Shown here: in pieces, positions 45,083 to 59,856 of the stretch
Layout of the letters: the number at the start of each line of letters is the position of its first letter
How positions within the stretch are numbered: the first letter of the stretch is position 1
Source of the DNA: Hofstenia miamia
Taxonomy: Eukaryota; Xenacoelomorpha; Acoela
Reading direction: 5' to 3'
Assembly: GCA_004352715.1 (NCBI GenBank)
Contig: SCFE01000056.1
Coordinates: forward strand, 423,684 to 487,683
Length of the DNA: 64,000 bases
Program-made: the position numbers and the translations under genes
Notes under the pieces: generated by a model
What the model was told of the DNA's origin: nothing
Database searches by the model: none
What the model saw: only the letters and a program-made list of their open reading frames with translations

Positions 45083-48000
45083 AGGCAGCACAGTTATATA
45101 AAGCCTCGACGAACGAGAAAAAAAGTCTGAATATATTTGTAACTCGATTCGAACTCGCGAGTTCCAACTCAACTAGAGCATAAAAAATTCATTTGATTTT
45201 ATGCTAAAATTTTTATCAACATTAAGAAAGAAGGGAGACAAAATTCAATGAGAAATAACAATCGCTTTCGCTCACGAGAATAAAAGTTCAAAAGTATGGA
45301 AAGAATTTAATAAAATTTCATTAAAATCTCTAATGGAAGAAATTTGGAAGAAATTGGCATCGTAGAATTGCTAATTGCCTAAATTTGCAAGTACTTGCCT
45401 AATTTTCCTCTTTAATGGATTTTAAAGTAATTAATAGTTCAAAGCGACATAGTGGAGGGACTAATGTCAATGCTTATGTCGACTACTAATTTATGCCTTA
45501 CCCTGAAGAAATTCGACAGATATATTTTCCATACAAATTATGAAATAGGCTTAGACGACGTTTTTCCCTTAATTTCAATGAAAATTAAAAAAAATTAGAT
45601 TAAATTTTTGCACAGGTCGTATTTACTTTCATATGGTATTAAAATAAAACGATTACATTAGTTATTCTATAATTTATATTATATGTTTGAATTATGTATT
45701 TTGGGAATCCATTTTTACTACCTAGCCCTCGAATTTGGAATAGCACACAGGTTGGATTAAACAGATTCTGGTGCGTCCCACCCCATCTTTTAGCTGAAAC
45801 ACCGTGCCCGTAGCTCAAATTTATTTTACCTTGACCTCCAAACCTTCAGCCTAATAATCAAAGACTAAAAAAATAGAAAGTATATAGAAATATGTAAAAA
45901 AATCCATATTACTTAAGAGCGTTAAATAGTTTTGTTGGATACAAACTGCAAAACAAATTTACTGTTTTGCTAGCTTAGGTAAGCACCCCTGCCCACTTCC
46001 ACAATTGTTTTGCAGTAATACCGCAAAAAATCGCCTCAAATACTAACAACTAACGCCAGTACTGAAGAACTTGAATACATTGCACGACTTGATCGTCTTA
46101 GAGAGTGATAACGAAAGCTTGTCCTAAAACTGTTACAAATAAAATGAATTAATGTTGAGAGAAGATTCGTGATTGCAGCCGTCCACCTTCATTAACTAGA
46201 AATATAGTAACTATAGATTAAAACCATTAAAATCGAAGGGAAGTTATTTATAGGGATTGATTATTTAGCCAACGGATAAATTAAGTTAAGCGAACAAATA
46301 TGCAAAGCACTGGGAACATTTGCGAATGCTAAAGATAAGGGAAACATGTTTCATAAGCTAACAACATTTCTAAACAGTATTAAACCAGTAATTGACTATT
46401 ATAACCTTCACATTTGATAATAATTTAAAGAGGTGCTGGTTGCAGATGCTTTGAGGTCTGACCTATAAGCATGTTAATCTAGTTGGAAATATTCAAGCAG
46501 AAATATGTCAATAGAACATTAACTAGTAATATGATACGTTAGCTGAATATATATAGAATATACTTCAAAAAATGAATGTAATCTCAAAACTATATTTTTA
46601 ATATTTATCATTAGAGACGCACATTGAAATTATTTTTTTCGTTTTTACTGACTATCTTTGATTTTGAAAAACCACGTTTGGCGGACGTTTGTTAATCCTA
46701 AACGAAAAAAGTAAAACAAAACTTTACAGTGCAAAACATTGATGTAATATTTCTGCCTCGATAATATTGTCAAATTTATTTTCAACACTCCAATCCTCAT
46801 TTTTATGGAGAACTCTTGGCTGTACGAAATCTATTTTTAGCATTGTTTGATATTCAAAGGGAATTGTTATAAATCAGAAATCAGTGTGATATTTGTTAAG
46901 TTAATCAATTCCAGAAATCGGACACGCCTTAAATAGAAGCTTTAGGCTAAATTTATATCAACGAATCTCTTCATAGCGGAACAATAAAATATTTGCCTTA
47001 ACTAACAAGCGACTAAGCCGAATTCCTATTTTTCTCTTTTAAGTAGGAAATATCAGAACAATAAAATATCATTTCTATTATAGATGATGAGGGAAATTTT
47101 TAAGTAAGATTTCATTTCTTGTACAGATATATTAAAGGGTAAATGTAATAAAACATTATGATATGCTGTTTTGCAGATAATGACAATGGACTCAATACTT
47201 GAAAATCCTTAAGCATTTTTAAAAACTGCTAGGTTACCTAAACTTATCGAGATTTGCACATACAAACTTTGAAGAAACTTTTTTCAATATTAGTCATCAT
47301 AATTAATAAATAATTAGAGCAAAATCGTACTGCATAAGAACATTAAGATTATTCCTTGTAATCCTGAATGGAATCTAAACTTTGACTTGAAATAAATTTT
47401 TGTGGATTTTATTCTACTTTCTAATCTCATAAGCAAGTACAGTATAAAAAAGGCTATAACAGTACAGAATAGTTTCTTGGGCAATACAGAATAATTTAAG
47501 TGGTGATCTCAGCCCTTCAAACTATCTCTAAAACCCGTTGCAAAATGATTGATGATTTTGTGACATGTAAATTCTTCCTTAAATACTATTTCTAGTTATT
47601 TCAAATCCTTCGTCTATACACAGTTACGCAATTAAAGTAGCATTAATTAATATTTATTGATTGAAAATTGGTAGTGCAGAACATTTTGAAAATCGAATCC
47701 TTATTGCTTAATCACTATAAAGTCAAATTATCCCGCGATTTAATTATGTTTCGCCAATAACGTATTGATTTTAATGGAGAGAAGAGGAAATTAATATTCG
47801 TTTTTAATTTATAAGGGAATTCATTAGTTTTATTATTAAATAATATTACTTATTGTTTTATAGATTGATTGAACATATAATAAATCTTGAATTAAGCTTA
47901 TTTATTGAATCCATATAATCCTAGATTAAGTTTATAGAATAACATACTCCATATTCTGATATAATTTACCGGCTTCTTCTTTTAATTTGATAATGCAACT

Positions 48001-51000
48001 TTTGTTATAAGCAGCCAATGTAAAAATGAATATTTTATTAAATTAATTGGAGTACAAATATGTATTATTCGCTTTCAAGAAAATATTCAAAATGGGCTTA
48101 ACTTTTGCACACCTTTCTCGTTAACATGCGTGTAATTTTGATGCTTAAATAACAAAGAACTCAACGATTTTAGGAATCCCATTTGCATGAAATAATATTC
48201 GGTACATATTGAAAGGCTGTAAATCATTTCAATGAATTATTCTCGAAGTTGTTCTTGTATTCTGCTTGAAAGAGCCGCATTCTCAGGGACAAACCCATTT
48301 AGTTCTACAACAACACACAGTGATATGCAACAATGAAGAAGGCCCTTAAGTAAAATTAGAGCTCAAACTGCCGATAAACAAGTTTCTGCTTTCTAATAAT
48401 GGATTTTGAATCTTCAAAATATTATATAAAATATTTGGCAAAGAAGCATTATTGGTGGGAAAGTCATCGCGTGAATATTTCTACGCCGATCCCTTTTAAG
48501 AAATTAACAGATAGTCTTTTGCAGTTATCTTTTCTATTGGAATTTCTAATGATGAAAGCTTCTGCAATTCGGAGTGAAATATTGTCTCCTATTCCCAAAT
48601 GGTCTACATCGGATATCATGAGCGAAATATTTTGGACTTCAATTCAATAATAGACAGAGAGACAACAACCGCTTATTTATACGCTGAATTGGAAAAAGGG
48701 GTTTCTTTTGAAAATATAAAATGTAATATTTATGTTACTTAAATCTATCCAATATAATATTTTACAAAAAAATGAATTGTGATTAAAATGTTGATAAATC
48801 ATTTGAAATTTAAAATAATAGAATTGTTGAAAGGCATAAATATTAATAAAAACTCTTTATTTAGAATGAACATGTTTCAACTCAAATGCTCCTTTGGGAT
48901 TAGATACAATGACACATTAAAGTGCAGACAATATATTCTCTATTCAGAAACAATGGCGTGTGTCCCTAAAAATAATATAAAAAGAAAACCAATTACTGCA
49001 AGCAAATAATTTCGTAGCTATTCCGTGTTGAAACGATGTCATGAAATTGAAATAACATGTGCAATATTTATATGAGCCATGTTTAGAAATGACAATTTGT
49101 AATATTTCCGTTACAGACATTTATAATTTCAACTTTGTGAGAGAGCGTGGATAAGCAAATCTACCACAAATAAGAAATTTTTGTATCTAAAAACCCAAGC
49201 AATTGCTTTAGACATTATCCTAGAAATTCAAAAAACCGTATTTTCATTTTGTAAACAACTTGTTTTTGACAAATTGGTAATCAGGGAATGCGTAGTATTG
49301 CGAAATAGATACAAAAATTCAATACTTTTAGCCATAATTTTGGCGATGACCAGCTGTTTTGGTGAAACGTTGTACTTGTTCATCACATTATTAATTTCAA
49401 TATGCTCTTAAGCCGGCACATTATACAATATTATGTGTCAAATAAAAAAACCTTTGGAATTTAAATTCAGATGAAATAAATGCCTCATAGCATAAAACTT
49501 AAACAATATGTCTACTCCCTTAGCAGAAATATGTTTCAGTGCTTTTGAGCATGACGGTATTTAGGCATATGCATTTCTTGCAAACTCATATGTTTTCCTA
49601 ATTAGCTTTATTTATATTTCAAAATTTTTGAAAAAACCCAATACCAATTGAAGTACATATTTTTTGAAGTTCTTAGATCAAATGCAAAAAAAATTAATTA
49701 GAAATTTTGCACAATTGAATATTTGAAATTTTTTTCATTTTTCAGGAAGGCAAGATGATCTATAGCTCAGTGCAGTTATCGTCTTTTAAACCACAATCCA
49801 GTGTGTATGGTCACCATTGGAAGTGCCTTGTTTGCCTTAAAATTGCAGACAGATGCTATATCTTTTTTTTTAATATCCCACAGTTTTTGCTTTGAATGCT
49901 TGGCTTGTTTGGTTAAATAAATATCTTGAAAGACAGCTATCATTATCGACAACATATGTATTAAGTTCATAAACAGCTACACCCCTTGATATGGTATTAG
50001 GAATCCATAAACCAAACAAATCCATGTGATATTTTTTCTTCTGTTATGCAAACTCATGGCACTTTAAAAAGTGACAGTAAGAAAATAATAACTTCTAACT
50101 TTCTAAATTTAAAGTTTAGCACACACCATTTCATTTCTCCCGTATACATGAGTCTCTGAGATAATTATTGCGCCATTCTGAATGCACCCATGTTTCATAA
50201 TGCTTAATAATTGCATCTATGAATAATATTAACAACTAGTGATGTTGTTTCTATGCATGTATTTGATCCATCACTTGTTCTAGTACTCTCCAAAATGAAG
50301 CCTATCTAATATATGATGTCCAAAATATTCAAGTAATTTTGCTATTACAACATTTTTGTGAGTATTTACAACTGACAATATTTACAATTATTTCCCAAAA
50401 ACACAATTTTCCTATGCTTCCCGATAACCTATCAAATATTGTGGTTGCTTTACAACTTTGAATGTCATTAAAGGAACTTTGTTTTAAGACTACTATTTGA
50501 TATTCTATATTTTAAATTTTCCTTCCATCAAAATAGACGCATCATTTATTATAATATTTATTATAATTATAATAATATTATAATAATTTATTTATAATAG
50601 ACCCATTTATTTATTACCTCTTCTTTCTCATAAGATATCTTTATAAAAGGCCTATTTTCTTGGTGACTAATAGTTTAATGTACTCTTCTTCACTTACTAA
50701 AACTAATGCCAGCGGAAATTCAGGAAAGTAATGTAACTAGAAAATATTACAGATGACTTGGGTATAAGAAAAATGACTGCAAAAAAGTACTACTGTTTTT
50801 AGCAATTATTGGTTAAGTGTGTATTGTATTTTCAATGTAAAAATTTTACTAGTATTGCTTAAAAGAGCTTCTAATTTATCAAACTGTAAGCAGCATATAT
50901 TCTTACAATTTTCCAAATATGTTCTAAGTTTTGAATGGTGTAAGTGCTCACCAAGGAGATTATGATTATAAGATAGTATAACTACTTTTCATAAGTACTT

Positions 51001-51191
51001 AGCTGATGCAAAACTACATAATTCAATAAGTCAAAATCAAGTCTGTGCAGTGAAATAGTTTTCTGCAGCCATAGTTATTTCTACAATTCCCATATAATTT
51101 CTTGTATAAATGGTTCACCTCACGATAAAATACTCATTATTCATTTCAAAAATCTATATCCTTATAATAATATGCCTACTATACACATATA
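45083..51191. other. Long AT-rich stretch without a recognised gene
   Basis: Frames of 60-83 codons (for example 48399-48650, 48779-49009, 49181-49411) carry no domain. I saw no complete transposon ends or exons with convincing protein similarity. Confidence 0.45.
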
Positions 51192-51192
51192 G

Positions 51193-51221
<29 letters not shown>
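51192..51221. repeat. (TA)n microsatellite
   Basis: Pure TA run of about 30 bases. Confidence 0.95.
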
Positions 51222-51224
<3 letters not shown>

Positions 51225-51553
51225 GACAACTATTTTCTCAAGTCAAAATATTTATCTTTCCAACAGAATGCCTTTCTGTCTCGAAGCAATGTGTTATATT
51301 GAAAATCTCCAAATCAAAGACATCCTTGCGACACTAACGCATTTGCGATTGCCAATTAAAATTAGATGACAATAGCATTTCATTTCAGTGCATCCAATTT
51401 ATATTTTCTGTTTGTGTTTTTAGTTTATTAAATATTACACTCAGTCTTCCACATTGTAATAATGATTTTAGCTTCGTTCTTCAGAGAAATAGGGTATTTT
51501 GAAAATTGACTATTAGGTTGGGAAGAATGTCAGTATGTTTGAACTAAAACTCT

Positions 51554-51605
51554 GCCCGGCCCGTCTAACAAAGACTCGCGACCCGACCCGACTGACCGTG
51601 ACTAG
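51554..51605. repeat. CCCGACCCGA-type patch
   Basis: CTGCCCGGCCCGTC and CGCGACCCGACCCGACTG stand out in AT-rich DNA. On the other strand they read CGGGTCGGGTCG, the same words as at 61050-61435. Confidence 0.7.
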
Positions 51606-52039
51606 ACTCTATCAAAGAAAACTTACTAAAAGTATAAATAAAAACAACAAAATCAATAAAAAATAGAAAAATAATTATAATATATTAGTCTTTAGGAATT
51701 TCAAAGATTGAAATAAAGCACTTTTTGGTTGAAATTCATTACTATGGGCCTATATAGAACTGTTTTTAGCAATTATTGGTTAAGTGTGTATTGTAAAAAT
51801 TTTATTGTTCTAGAGAGACTATTAGTAACTGTGGGGTGATTTTCTAAAGCTTCGAAGATTCAACTGATTGTTTTGTATTAAATGCTTTTCAATAAATCAG
51901 CAAAAGATTTAAAACTTCTAAAAAATGATATTAGTTTCAAATCACAAACTTTTAAAAACATCATTACTGATTATGTCTATGGTAAGGAGCCTGATTAATT
52001 TTCAAAATTTTGCTATAATTTAGTGTATATTAATGCGTA

Positions 52040-52423
52040 TTAAAATATGCATAAAATCTTCATTGAATGAAAACGGTTTGCACTGAAATATTTAAGAGAT
52101 TTGACAAAAGTTTTTTTAAGGATTTGTGAAGCAAATTTATCTTCATGAGATGTGGTGTGGGTCTTGGGGTGTGGATTTGCATATGTCGCGTAGTTTTGGC
52201 TAAAATTTATTTTGCAAATAAAATTCAAATCGGTTGAATTTCTTATTGCAATCAAAAGCGTTGAATATTCTCTCAAAATTGCAGTAATTAGGGGAATCTG
52301 TTCCCGTGTATAAATTATTTTCGTTTTTGCGTTATTTACAACATAGAGATTAAATTTACAAAATATAATTAATAAAATGTAATAGGAATTTTCATGGACT
52401 AAATGCGTTATTGATGACGCCAC
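52040..52423 (-). other. 127-codon open frame, no recognised domain
   Basis: Longest unexplained frame in the right half of the window. It starts MASSITHLVHENSYYILLII, with a hydrophobic stretch at about residues 12-22, and ends MKILCIF. No homology recognised. Composition is typical of the surrounding AT-rich DNA, so a chance frame is quite possible. Confidence 0.15.
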
Positions 52424-52844
52424 TATTTCAAAATCCAGCCTGTCAAGCTAATATTTGCAAAGTTTAATTCAATTCGAATGCATATATAAACTAAAATTTT
52501 ATTACAGACACTTTTTATGAGGGTGTAGTTACAATGTAATTTTTACTTTTATTTTTTATTCAACATTTGCAAACATACTTGGCAGAGATGATTTATGTTC
52601 AAATGCTAAATTATTGCTGTACATTTGCCATTATTAAAGGTTTGCTTCTATCAAGACTATCAACCTATGAAAATACAATTTCATAGCTCAATACGGAAAA
52701 ACCTTGAAAATTACACATTCTGGATAAAGGGAATTAGGGTCAATTCCATGGGGATGTCATCAAACATTTAATTACTTCCTGACAGCTCCTAAGACGTTTT
52801 ATCCATAATAATTTGCCTTGAGGGGCAGACAAACGAAAAAAAAA

Positions 52845-52857
52845 ATATATATATATA
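52845..52857. repeat. Short (TA)n run
   Basis: Thirteen-base TA run after an A tract. Confidence 0.85.
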
Positions 52858-53690
52858 CATATATTACTATAGAATAGTAATATTCATTTTCAGGCGAAAT
52901 GAGGCTATCAAACACTCCCACATGCTTATATATGGGTCAAATTCAATTAAACTAGATCAAACATCTGCTTTCTGAATTTGACCTTAGCTAGAATTTCTCT
53001 TATATTTTATGTTTCAATCTGAGGTTTAGCATAGATAAAATAATAAATTTCTGGCGAGCTGCTCCACAAAATTTGTAAAATCTAATTAGGAATGACGTAA
53101 TGCACGAATGTTAAACAACCTAAGAATTGCTAATGAACATTCAAAGAAATTGCTTCCAGCTGCATTAATTTACATAGAGCGTTATAATTTAGTAGCACTC
53201 CATAAACTATGCCAGACGAAATTCCTAGAACAACTGCAGGTGTGATAACAGCTAATGTATAGGCTTCGACAGAAATGAATTAATCAAAACTGTCTTTTAC
53301 AGTTCCTGCGATTGACTTTATTTGCTGAAAAGCGAACTATTTGATCCAATTAAAAAATGCATTATAGAGAATATGCTTTAAAAATCGAATAACCAAATTG
53401 CAATTTTGTCGCTTTGCCATGAACATACATATCAAGGTTAACACCCTCACCGCAATTGGCATATATTGATACAGAAATTTGGACCCAAGACCAGCCCAGC
53501 TCACTTAAATTAATGCCATTTAATCGCATTTTATGATTCTTGCCAAAAGATATTTTTAATTTTTTGGTTTGCTACATCAAATTTGGACGTCTCAGAAATT
53601 TGTATTTCAATAACTTAAAATGTTAATTATATTTTCCAACACATTGCTTATAAATAGTAGTTGGATTCAATGAATTTGGTGTAAAATCTC

Positions 53691-54178
53691 GTGCACTGTT
53701 CTTTAATAGTAAGTTATTTTGAAATTTTGGCCCATCTTTTCAAAAACCCCGTTGATGTCAACCTCTGTGGGCTGCTTCATTGTGTCGGTCCACAATTCCA
53801 ACTAAATTTTAAATATGAATTCAAATCAGTTGGTGACAAGTTGAGTAGCAAAGTACTCAAATCGGACGGTGCATACGTTTGTGTATTTGCATCAAATACG
53901 ACATTTAGTATTCTCAAGCTTTATTCCGAAATTTAATGTCTGCTTCTGCTACAGTTAAATATAACAATGTTGTATTTTATAGTGACCAAGTTAAGGATAT
54001 TGGGGACCCCTGTTTTTACGAATGCTCAACGAATTTTCAACAGTCTATAAGCAAATTGGGAAGTTCGGCCCCATATATATCAGTGAATGTGCTCAAACAT
54101 AATGCGAAAGTTGAAATGATTCCTGAGTTTTCTTTAAATTCTTACTATTCGCAATATTCAGGTAATCATGAGGTCTAA
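53691..54178 (+). other. Possible Ig-domain fragments (candidate exon 53955-54161)
   Basis: Two adjoining frames read like the last strands of immunoglobulin domains: SDGAYVCVFASNTTFSILKL in the first, and FYECSTN followed by APYISVNVLKHNAKVEMIPE in the second. The second lies in a 207-base segment with an acceptor (TCTGCTACAG, up to 53954) and a donor (TTCAG|GTAATC at 54161/54162). Both borders are phase 1, as is usual for extracellular-domain exons. The partner cysteines of the B strands are not seen. The two YxC motifs are only about 49 codons apart, too close for two whole domains. It could be an exon, a dead gene or chance. Confidence 0.27.
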
Positions 54179-57100
54179 TTCCCATAGCAGCAATAAATAG
54201 TCTCTAAGTATATTACCCAAGGCCTGTCCAGGCGCTAGTGATGTTCAACGTTTTTAAAGTCGCATCGCCCGACAACAATTACGTTTCTACCCGTGCCCTT
54301 CCATACCCGCACATACATCCGTGAATGAGATTTTCTTTGCTGCAATTAAAGTATTTAAAAATTTTAAATAAAATTTGAACACAAATTACGTCATTACATG
54401 CCAGTTTATTCAAGATTATATTTAAAATTTATAGTATTGAAAAAATCATATTTAAACTAAAAATACACATAATATGGAATGAAAAAAATTACCCGTACCG
54501 AATAAAAATAGGCGTACATAACGTACCCCCGAGTAGTACCTGTAGCCGCATATTAATATCAGCGAGCTGTGGCTAAAGTCATTTCCTTTTATTAGAGATA
54601 CTTTGGGGTTAACTATGTTCTAAGAGTGTCGCAATCAATATTTTTTCGATCATATTCAGCAGTAAACACAGAACATTTGCAAAAAAACAATGTTTACTGA
54701 ACGTTATTATCGTTCACTTACTTATTCACTTGGTACAAACGAAAAATATTCTTATTTTGGACTTTTCAGGACATATTTTACACATTATTAAAATATAAAA
54801 AACTGGAGCTCAATTGGCACTTTCAAATCAATGATTTCGATTGCCATACGTTTCAGGGTTCCCAGTGATTCTAACTTGGAAAAATTTTTGACTTTCCAAG
54901 AAAATTGCAAAAGCATTCAAGTTGCACATGTGGAAAAGGCATTTTTAGAACAACAAAAACTTTTATGTACAATGTATGGCAATACAAAGTTTAACAATGT
55001 AAATCCTTTCACTTAGAAAATCTTCATTTATTAATACGAATAATAATTATCTATTATTCCTAATCAAGAAATGCATGTCAGAGAGATAAAATTATACTAA
55101 TTTAAGAAAAATTACCAAATTGTAGAAAAAATGTATATTAGTAAAAGACTTTCTATATAAATAATTTAGGAAAAAATAGAATGTAAAATCGGAAATATAA
55201 AGTCGAAGGCACAGCATTATGGAATTCGTACAAGATACACACATTCTACGAAATATAAAACTAATACAAAGATAATTTCGACATATCATTTATTAAAATT
55301 GCCGTATTCAAATACTTATAAGAATAATTTATGCAAAATTTCAGCACTGAGTTAGTATTGCCTGGAAACTAGCAAAACTCTAATTGAGATTATTACACTT
55401 TTTTGGTTCTTTAAAACCATTTTTAAATCGAATCAGAGTAAGAATATCAACTTAAATTTGTTATGCGCAAAATTATTAGCACATTGTTGATGAATATATA
55501 CACTAGGATATATTCACAATCTTAGTTTGTGATTATTGAATGTCAATGCTTAAATGTCTTAAGTTAACAGTTGATATTTTTGGTTTGCTTCAGACGCATC
55601 AGTTTGTAGATGGAAGTTTGTGTACACTTTGTAATACAGTTTTATCTGCTTTTTGATAGTAGATAATTGAATTTTAAGTAATGGACCAAAGTTTTATTGA
55701 ATGCAATACAGGGTTTTCCATGTGGCAGAAGTTTGATCTTCCATCCTACAAAATCTGCTTTATTTTCAAAATAAAACATGTAGATATTTTCAACATCATG
55801 CATAATTGTAATTTAAGTAAGATTGAATTTTGGTCATATATTTTCATTTTTTAAAGTCATATCACTTTGTTCTAATTACAACCAAAAGGTTATACAATTT
55901 TCCAACTAGAAAAAGCGTTTTCTTTAATAACAGATGTTTGGGAATACTGTGCACTGAGTTGTTGAAAAATTCTGTGGATGAGGCTATTAACACGTAGGCC
56001 TTACATTAAACCCTGTACGTGTGAACGCGGAAAATCTCGGCTCACGGCAAGACTGCAAAATTTTCGTATTAATTTTTATGGGGGTTGATGCACTTTCTTG
56101 TTTGTGTTGCTTGTATTGAAAGACTTCAATACTTTTCGTATACTTGAAAGCCACATTCCAAAAAAAATTCTCGCAGAAGAAATTTTTCTTTGAAACTATA
56201 TCCCTTGTTTTTTAAGAGGTTTGACGTCACTGGTTAGAATAGGCTCTAAGTTGAACAATGGAGAGAGTTATTTTGTTCTTTATAAAGCCAGATATGCAAA
56301 CGTGACAATGTAAACAAGGATGACCTTGAGTTAATCGATTCATATTTCTTATACGAAAGTAAACATTGGCTTGAAAAAATTTTAGTGGTAAGATTTAGTA
56401 CCAAAAACTGTAAGTGAAATCTTTACAGAAGAGGAGAACAGAGAATTTACTAATAGAACACTTTTCTGGGCCGAATAATTAGTAGCGAACAGAAAATTAT
56501 TCATAATGTGTTACCTACTTCAAAGTTTACTGACTTCAAAGTATAAAGAGGAAGCCATTAATTTCTCAATAAACAGGTGAAATAGCACAGAAGCTACATT
56601 TATCATGTAATTTATATGTAAATTGAGGTTTTCTAAAATTCATTTAGATACAATCTATTTAAATTAGATTTTGTATATATATTTGCATATCTTTCTTTTG
56701 TACATTATGAATTTCACGATCACAGATCTAATGACTTATTTTTCTTAAGAATTCCAAGAATCAAAACATCCTATGGGAAAAATCGATTTCATTTGCTGGT
56801 CCTACAATTCTTAACTCACTACCATAGAATCTTAGATCTTGCAATAGTTACGAATATTTTAAAAATTGTATAAAGACTCAATAAATTAACTTCAGAAGAA
56901 CACTGAGAAATTCAAGTGTATTTCGAATGTTCATTTGAAGAAATTTTGTAAAAATTTGCAGAATAATTATGAATATACTATTATATATTTATTATCCACA
57001 TGCGTCTAAGAAATTTTATAATCCATGATATGTCAAAACTGATGGTAATTTTAAGAAATATTGACACCTTGCTATTTTAAAGACATGCAGAGGAATAAGT

Positions 57101-59662
57101 TCGAATACAAAACAACTTAAAACTCTAAAGTAACGATTACCTTCTGACAAAGTATTGGATAAGATAGTAATATTCGAGAGGCATATGAGTAAAGCATTCC
57201 TTAATTATTCACGTCTATATTTGAAATATATCCTCAATTTGTCACTAAATGCTTTTGTATTATTCTACTTTGTTTTGAAATTCCAATTCTTTAGACAAAT
57301 AATTATATCACAGACATTTTAAATTGTAGGAAGGCACTATATATTTGTCATAAACCTGAGGTTTCATTACAGAGCTCAGTAAATTCCTTGGAACTACATG
57401 GTCCTGCAAAAGCAAAAATCACAGATTATATTTTGTCAAAATAAAGTTTTGAAAATTAATAAACATCAAATACTGCTTAGAAATTTTAAATAGTCAAATA
57501 TTAGAAATAGTAGTAAGGGTTAATACTTAATGTAAATTCAAACTGATATGACTAAAACAACAAAAGCAACGTCGTTTACAGATCGTATTAGATCAATTTT
57601 GTTCGTAAGCATTACAAAACCACCGTATTTTGCAAAACTGATATTGCCCTGATGATATATAGGCTTATATAATATATAATTTTGGAGAAAGTAATGTTCT
57701 AGAACATTATGACCTTCAATAGTTCTATAAATCTAACTTGAAATTCTGCAGATATTACTTTTTGCCTATATTTATTAATTTCATTATTTAGATTTTTCGT
57801 TCCTCAAATTGTGCTTATGGTGTAGGTCTACTACAGAGCTTAGAGGTAAAAAGAAGAAAACAATGTATAAAATTAAACTGATAAAAATGTCAAAAATGAA
57901 AGTTTACGAGTTTTACGACCTCTCACCAATTTTTTTCACCTTAATGTAAATGTTAAACATGATTATTTGAAAACATTGGTTTGGATTATTTTCATCTTTT
58001 CATCATGCTCCTCTAACCATGACCACTGTGTGTTTCTGAAATACGTTTCATCATTTATTGAAGTTTTCTCTCGTGTACATACTTCTGCATGGTCCTTTTA
58101 AAAAGTAGAGGTCTGCTATTTGTAAGGAGGTTGTCTTCAATTTCATAAAAAGGTAATATCTAGAACTAGATCAAGAGAAAGCTAAGCAATATGTGTTTCT
58201 TAATTTACCTTAATTTAAAAATTTCTAGGCCTTGCTTAGATGTACCTGATTATTTAAACTGGTAACTTTATAAAACTATAAAGAATTGAAGTTTTTTTAA
58301 ACGTATTTGAATTTTATGTTGCAGAATTCAACAACCATAAATTAAGGTAAAAACCTTTATCTTCGGTCTTATTCTAGTTTTCTTAAATCCAAATTGGAAC
58401 AGATGTTTTTAGATTTAAAGTTGCCTAAGATAATTGTTAATTTTCTTATATATTTTCTAGAAATCTTCAGTCTGAATTTGCATCATTTGTTTGAAAAACG
58501 TAAGAAAAAATTCAAAAAATTTTGTATTTGGGATTGATCGATATAAATAAATAGAATAAGTTATCAATAGCTCAAAGCATTTTGATTTGGAAAGTTTACT
58601 ACATAAAATTAACAGAAAGAATTAATTTTAGCAGTCGACATTGAGGATTTAAAATTACTTTGATTTTTTCAGTAGAATAAATCGCAATTTAGATTAATTT
58701 GAATATTGGTTTTCACTTTAAAAATATATTTAAATTTACCAGGCTTCAGTTGAATTACAATAATCGATTGGGAATGGCTTCTAAATTCAATTAAAAGCAA
58801 GAATATTCAACAGTCACTTCAAATTTGTAAATTGATTACATTTAAGACGCTAGGTGGCTTCATTGTTAAAGTGAATTTTGTTCGAAATTACAGAGGATGC
58901 TATCTAGGGAAAATTAGCAGATAATTTTCCCAATAATGTAGCCGATTGTTGAGAAAGTAATGCACCTGTCACAAATGTGTAGGGCTTCCTTCGAAAAGTG
59001 CTCAGTGGTAGATTAAGCAATAGTTATTAATTTACGTCAAATGGAAATTGCACAAGCGAGGACAAGCGAATTATTTTTCATATTTGAAAGCCAGCACTTG
59101 CCATTGTTCGTCCAAACAAAGAAATTCGATATTAGCTTTACACACAATGCGCTTATTTCCCTTGGCAATTACATTAATAAATATTTGATAAAATGGATAA
59201 AGATTCAATTTGATTAAATCTAGATTTTAATTGTTGCAAACATTTATTTTTGGAAAGCAAAGAGGTTTCTGAGTCATTCTCATTGTACTATGTGTCCTTT
59301 ACTGTTCAACATTCGGTTAACCCAAAGACACTAAGTGTCGGCTACTTAGTTATTACATTAACATAGCCCTAACCCTCTTCTGCGGATCGTTGCCAAATTG
59401 CACAACAAAGCAATGAAGAATATTTTCTTAAAGAAAGATTATTTTCATTGATTTCGATAATTTTTCTGTATAGCTACATAGTAAGGAACTCGTACCAAGA
59501 AAATTCTAATAATTATCTCAAAAATATTGTGTTTATGTGCTTTGAGAAATCTTCAATATGCATGATTTTTATGTATTTTTGTCACGTGATCATGCAGAAG
59601 AGAGCGAAGAATCGCTGCTGTTAAAAAGCTTAGGTCAAACTATGGCTATTTGCGCAGCCTAA
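54179..59662. other. Intergenic, with ACCCG-rich patches at 54260-54560
   Basis: TACCCGTGCCC, TACCCGCAC, TTACCCGTACCG and ACGTACCCCCGAGT near 54280-54535 resemble the CGGGT word family elsewhere in the window. The remainder is AT-rich with no gene recognised (the 54831-55016 frame has no domain). Confidence 0.4.
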
Positions 59663-59856
59663 CAAAGGCGGTACCCAGGATTTTCTTAGGGGGACATCTC
59701 AATCATGACCAAAATTTTGAAAAAAAGACCCTAAAAATGCAATTTTACAACCATACTTTTTTAAGTTGTTATTAAAGTTTTTTGATATACCCTATCAAAA
59801 TCAACCTTGAATTCCTGACGGGGGACATTCCATCATCCCACTTGCGTACGCTACTG
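59663..59856. mobile_element. Short hAT-like element, family copy 2 (194 bases)
   Basis: Starts CAAAGGCGGTACCCAGGATT and ends GCGTACGCTACTG, with internal GGGGGACAT and GACGGGGGACATTCC as in copy 1. The flanks CAGCCTAA and TAGTCTAA are compatible with a diverged 8-base target duplication (6 of 8). It is older than copy 1. Confidence 0.75.

Noticed and set aside
45143-45175. tRNA-like box B (GATTCGAACTCGCGAG)
   Set aside because: No box A at the right distance and no cloverleaf could be folded.
48399-48650. 83-codon plus-strand frame
   Set aside because: No recognisable domain on either strand, no splice-bounded conservation signal; within chance length.
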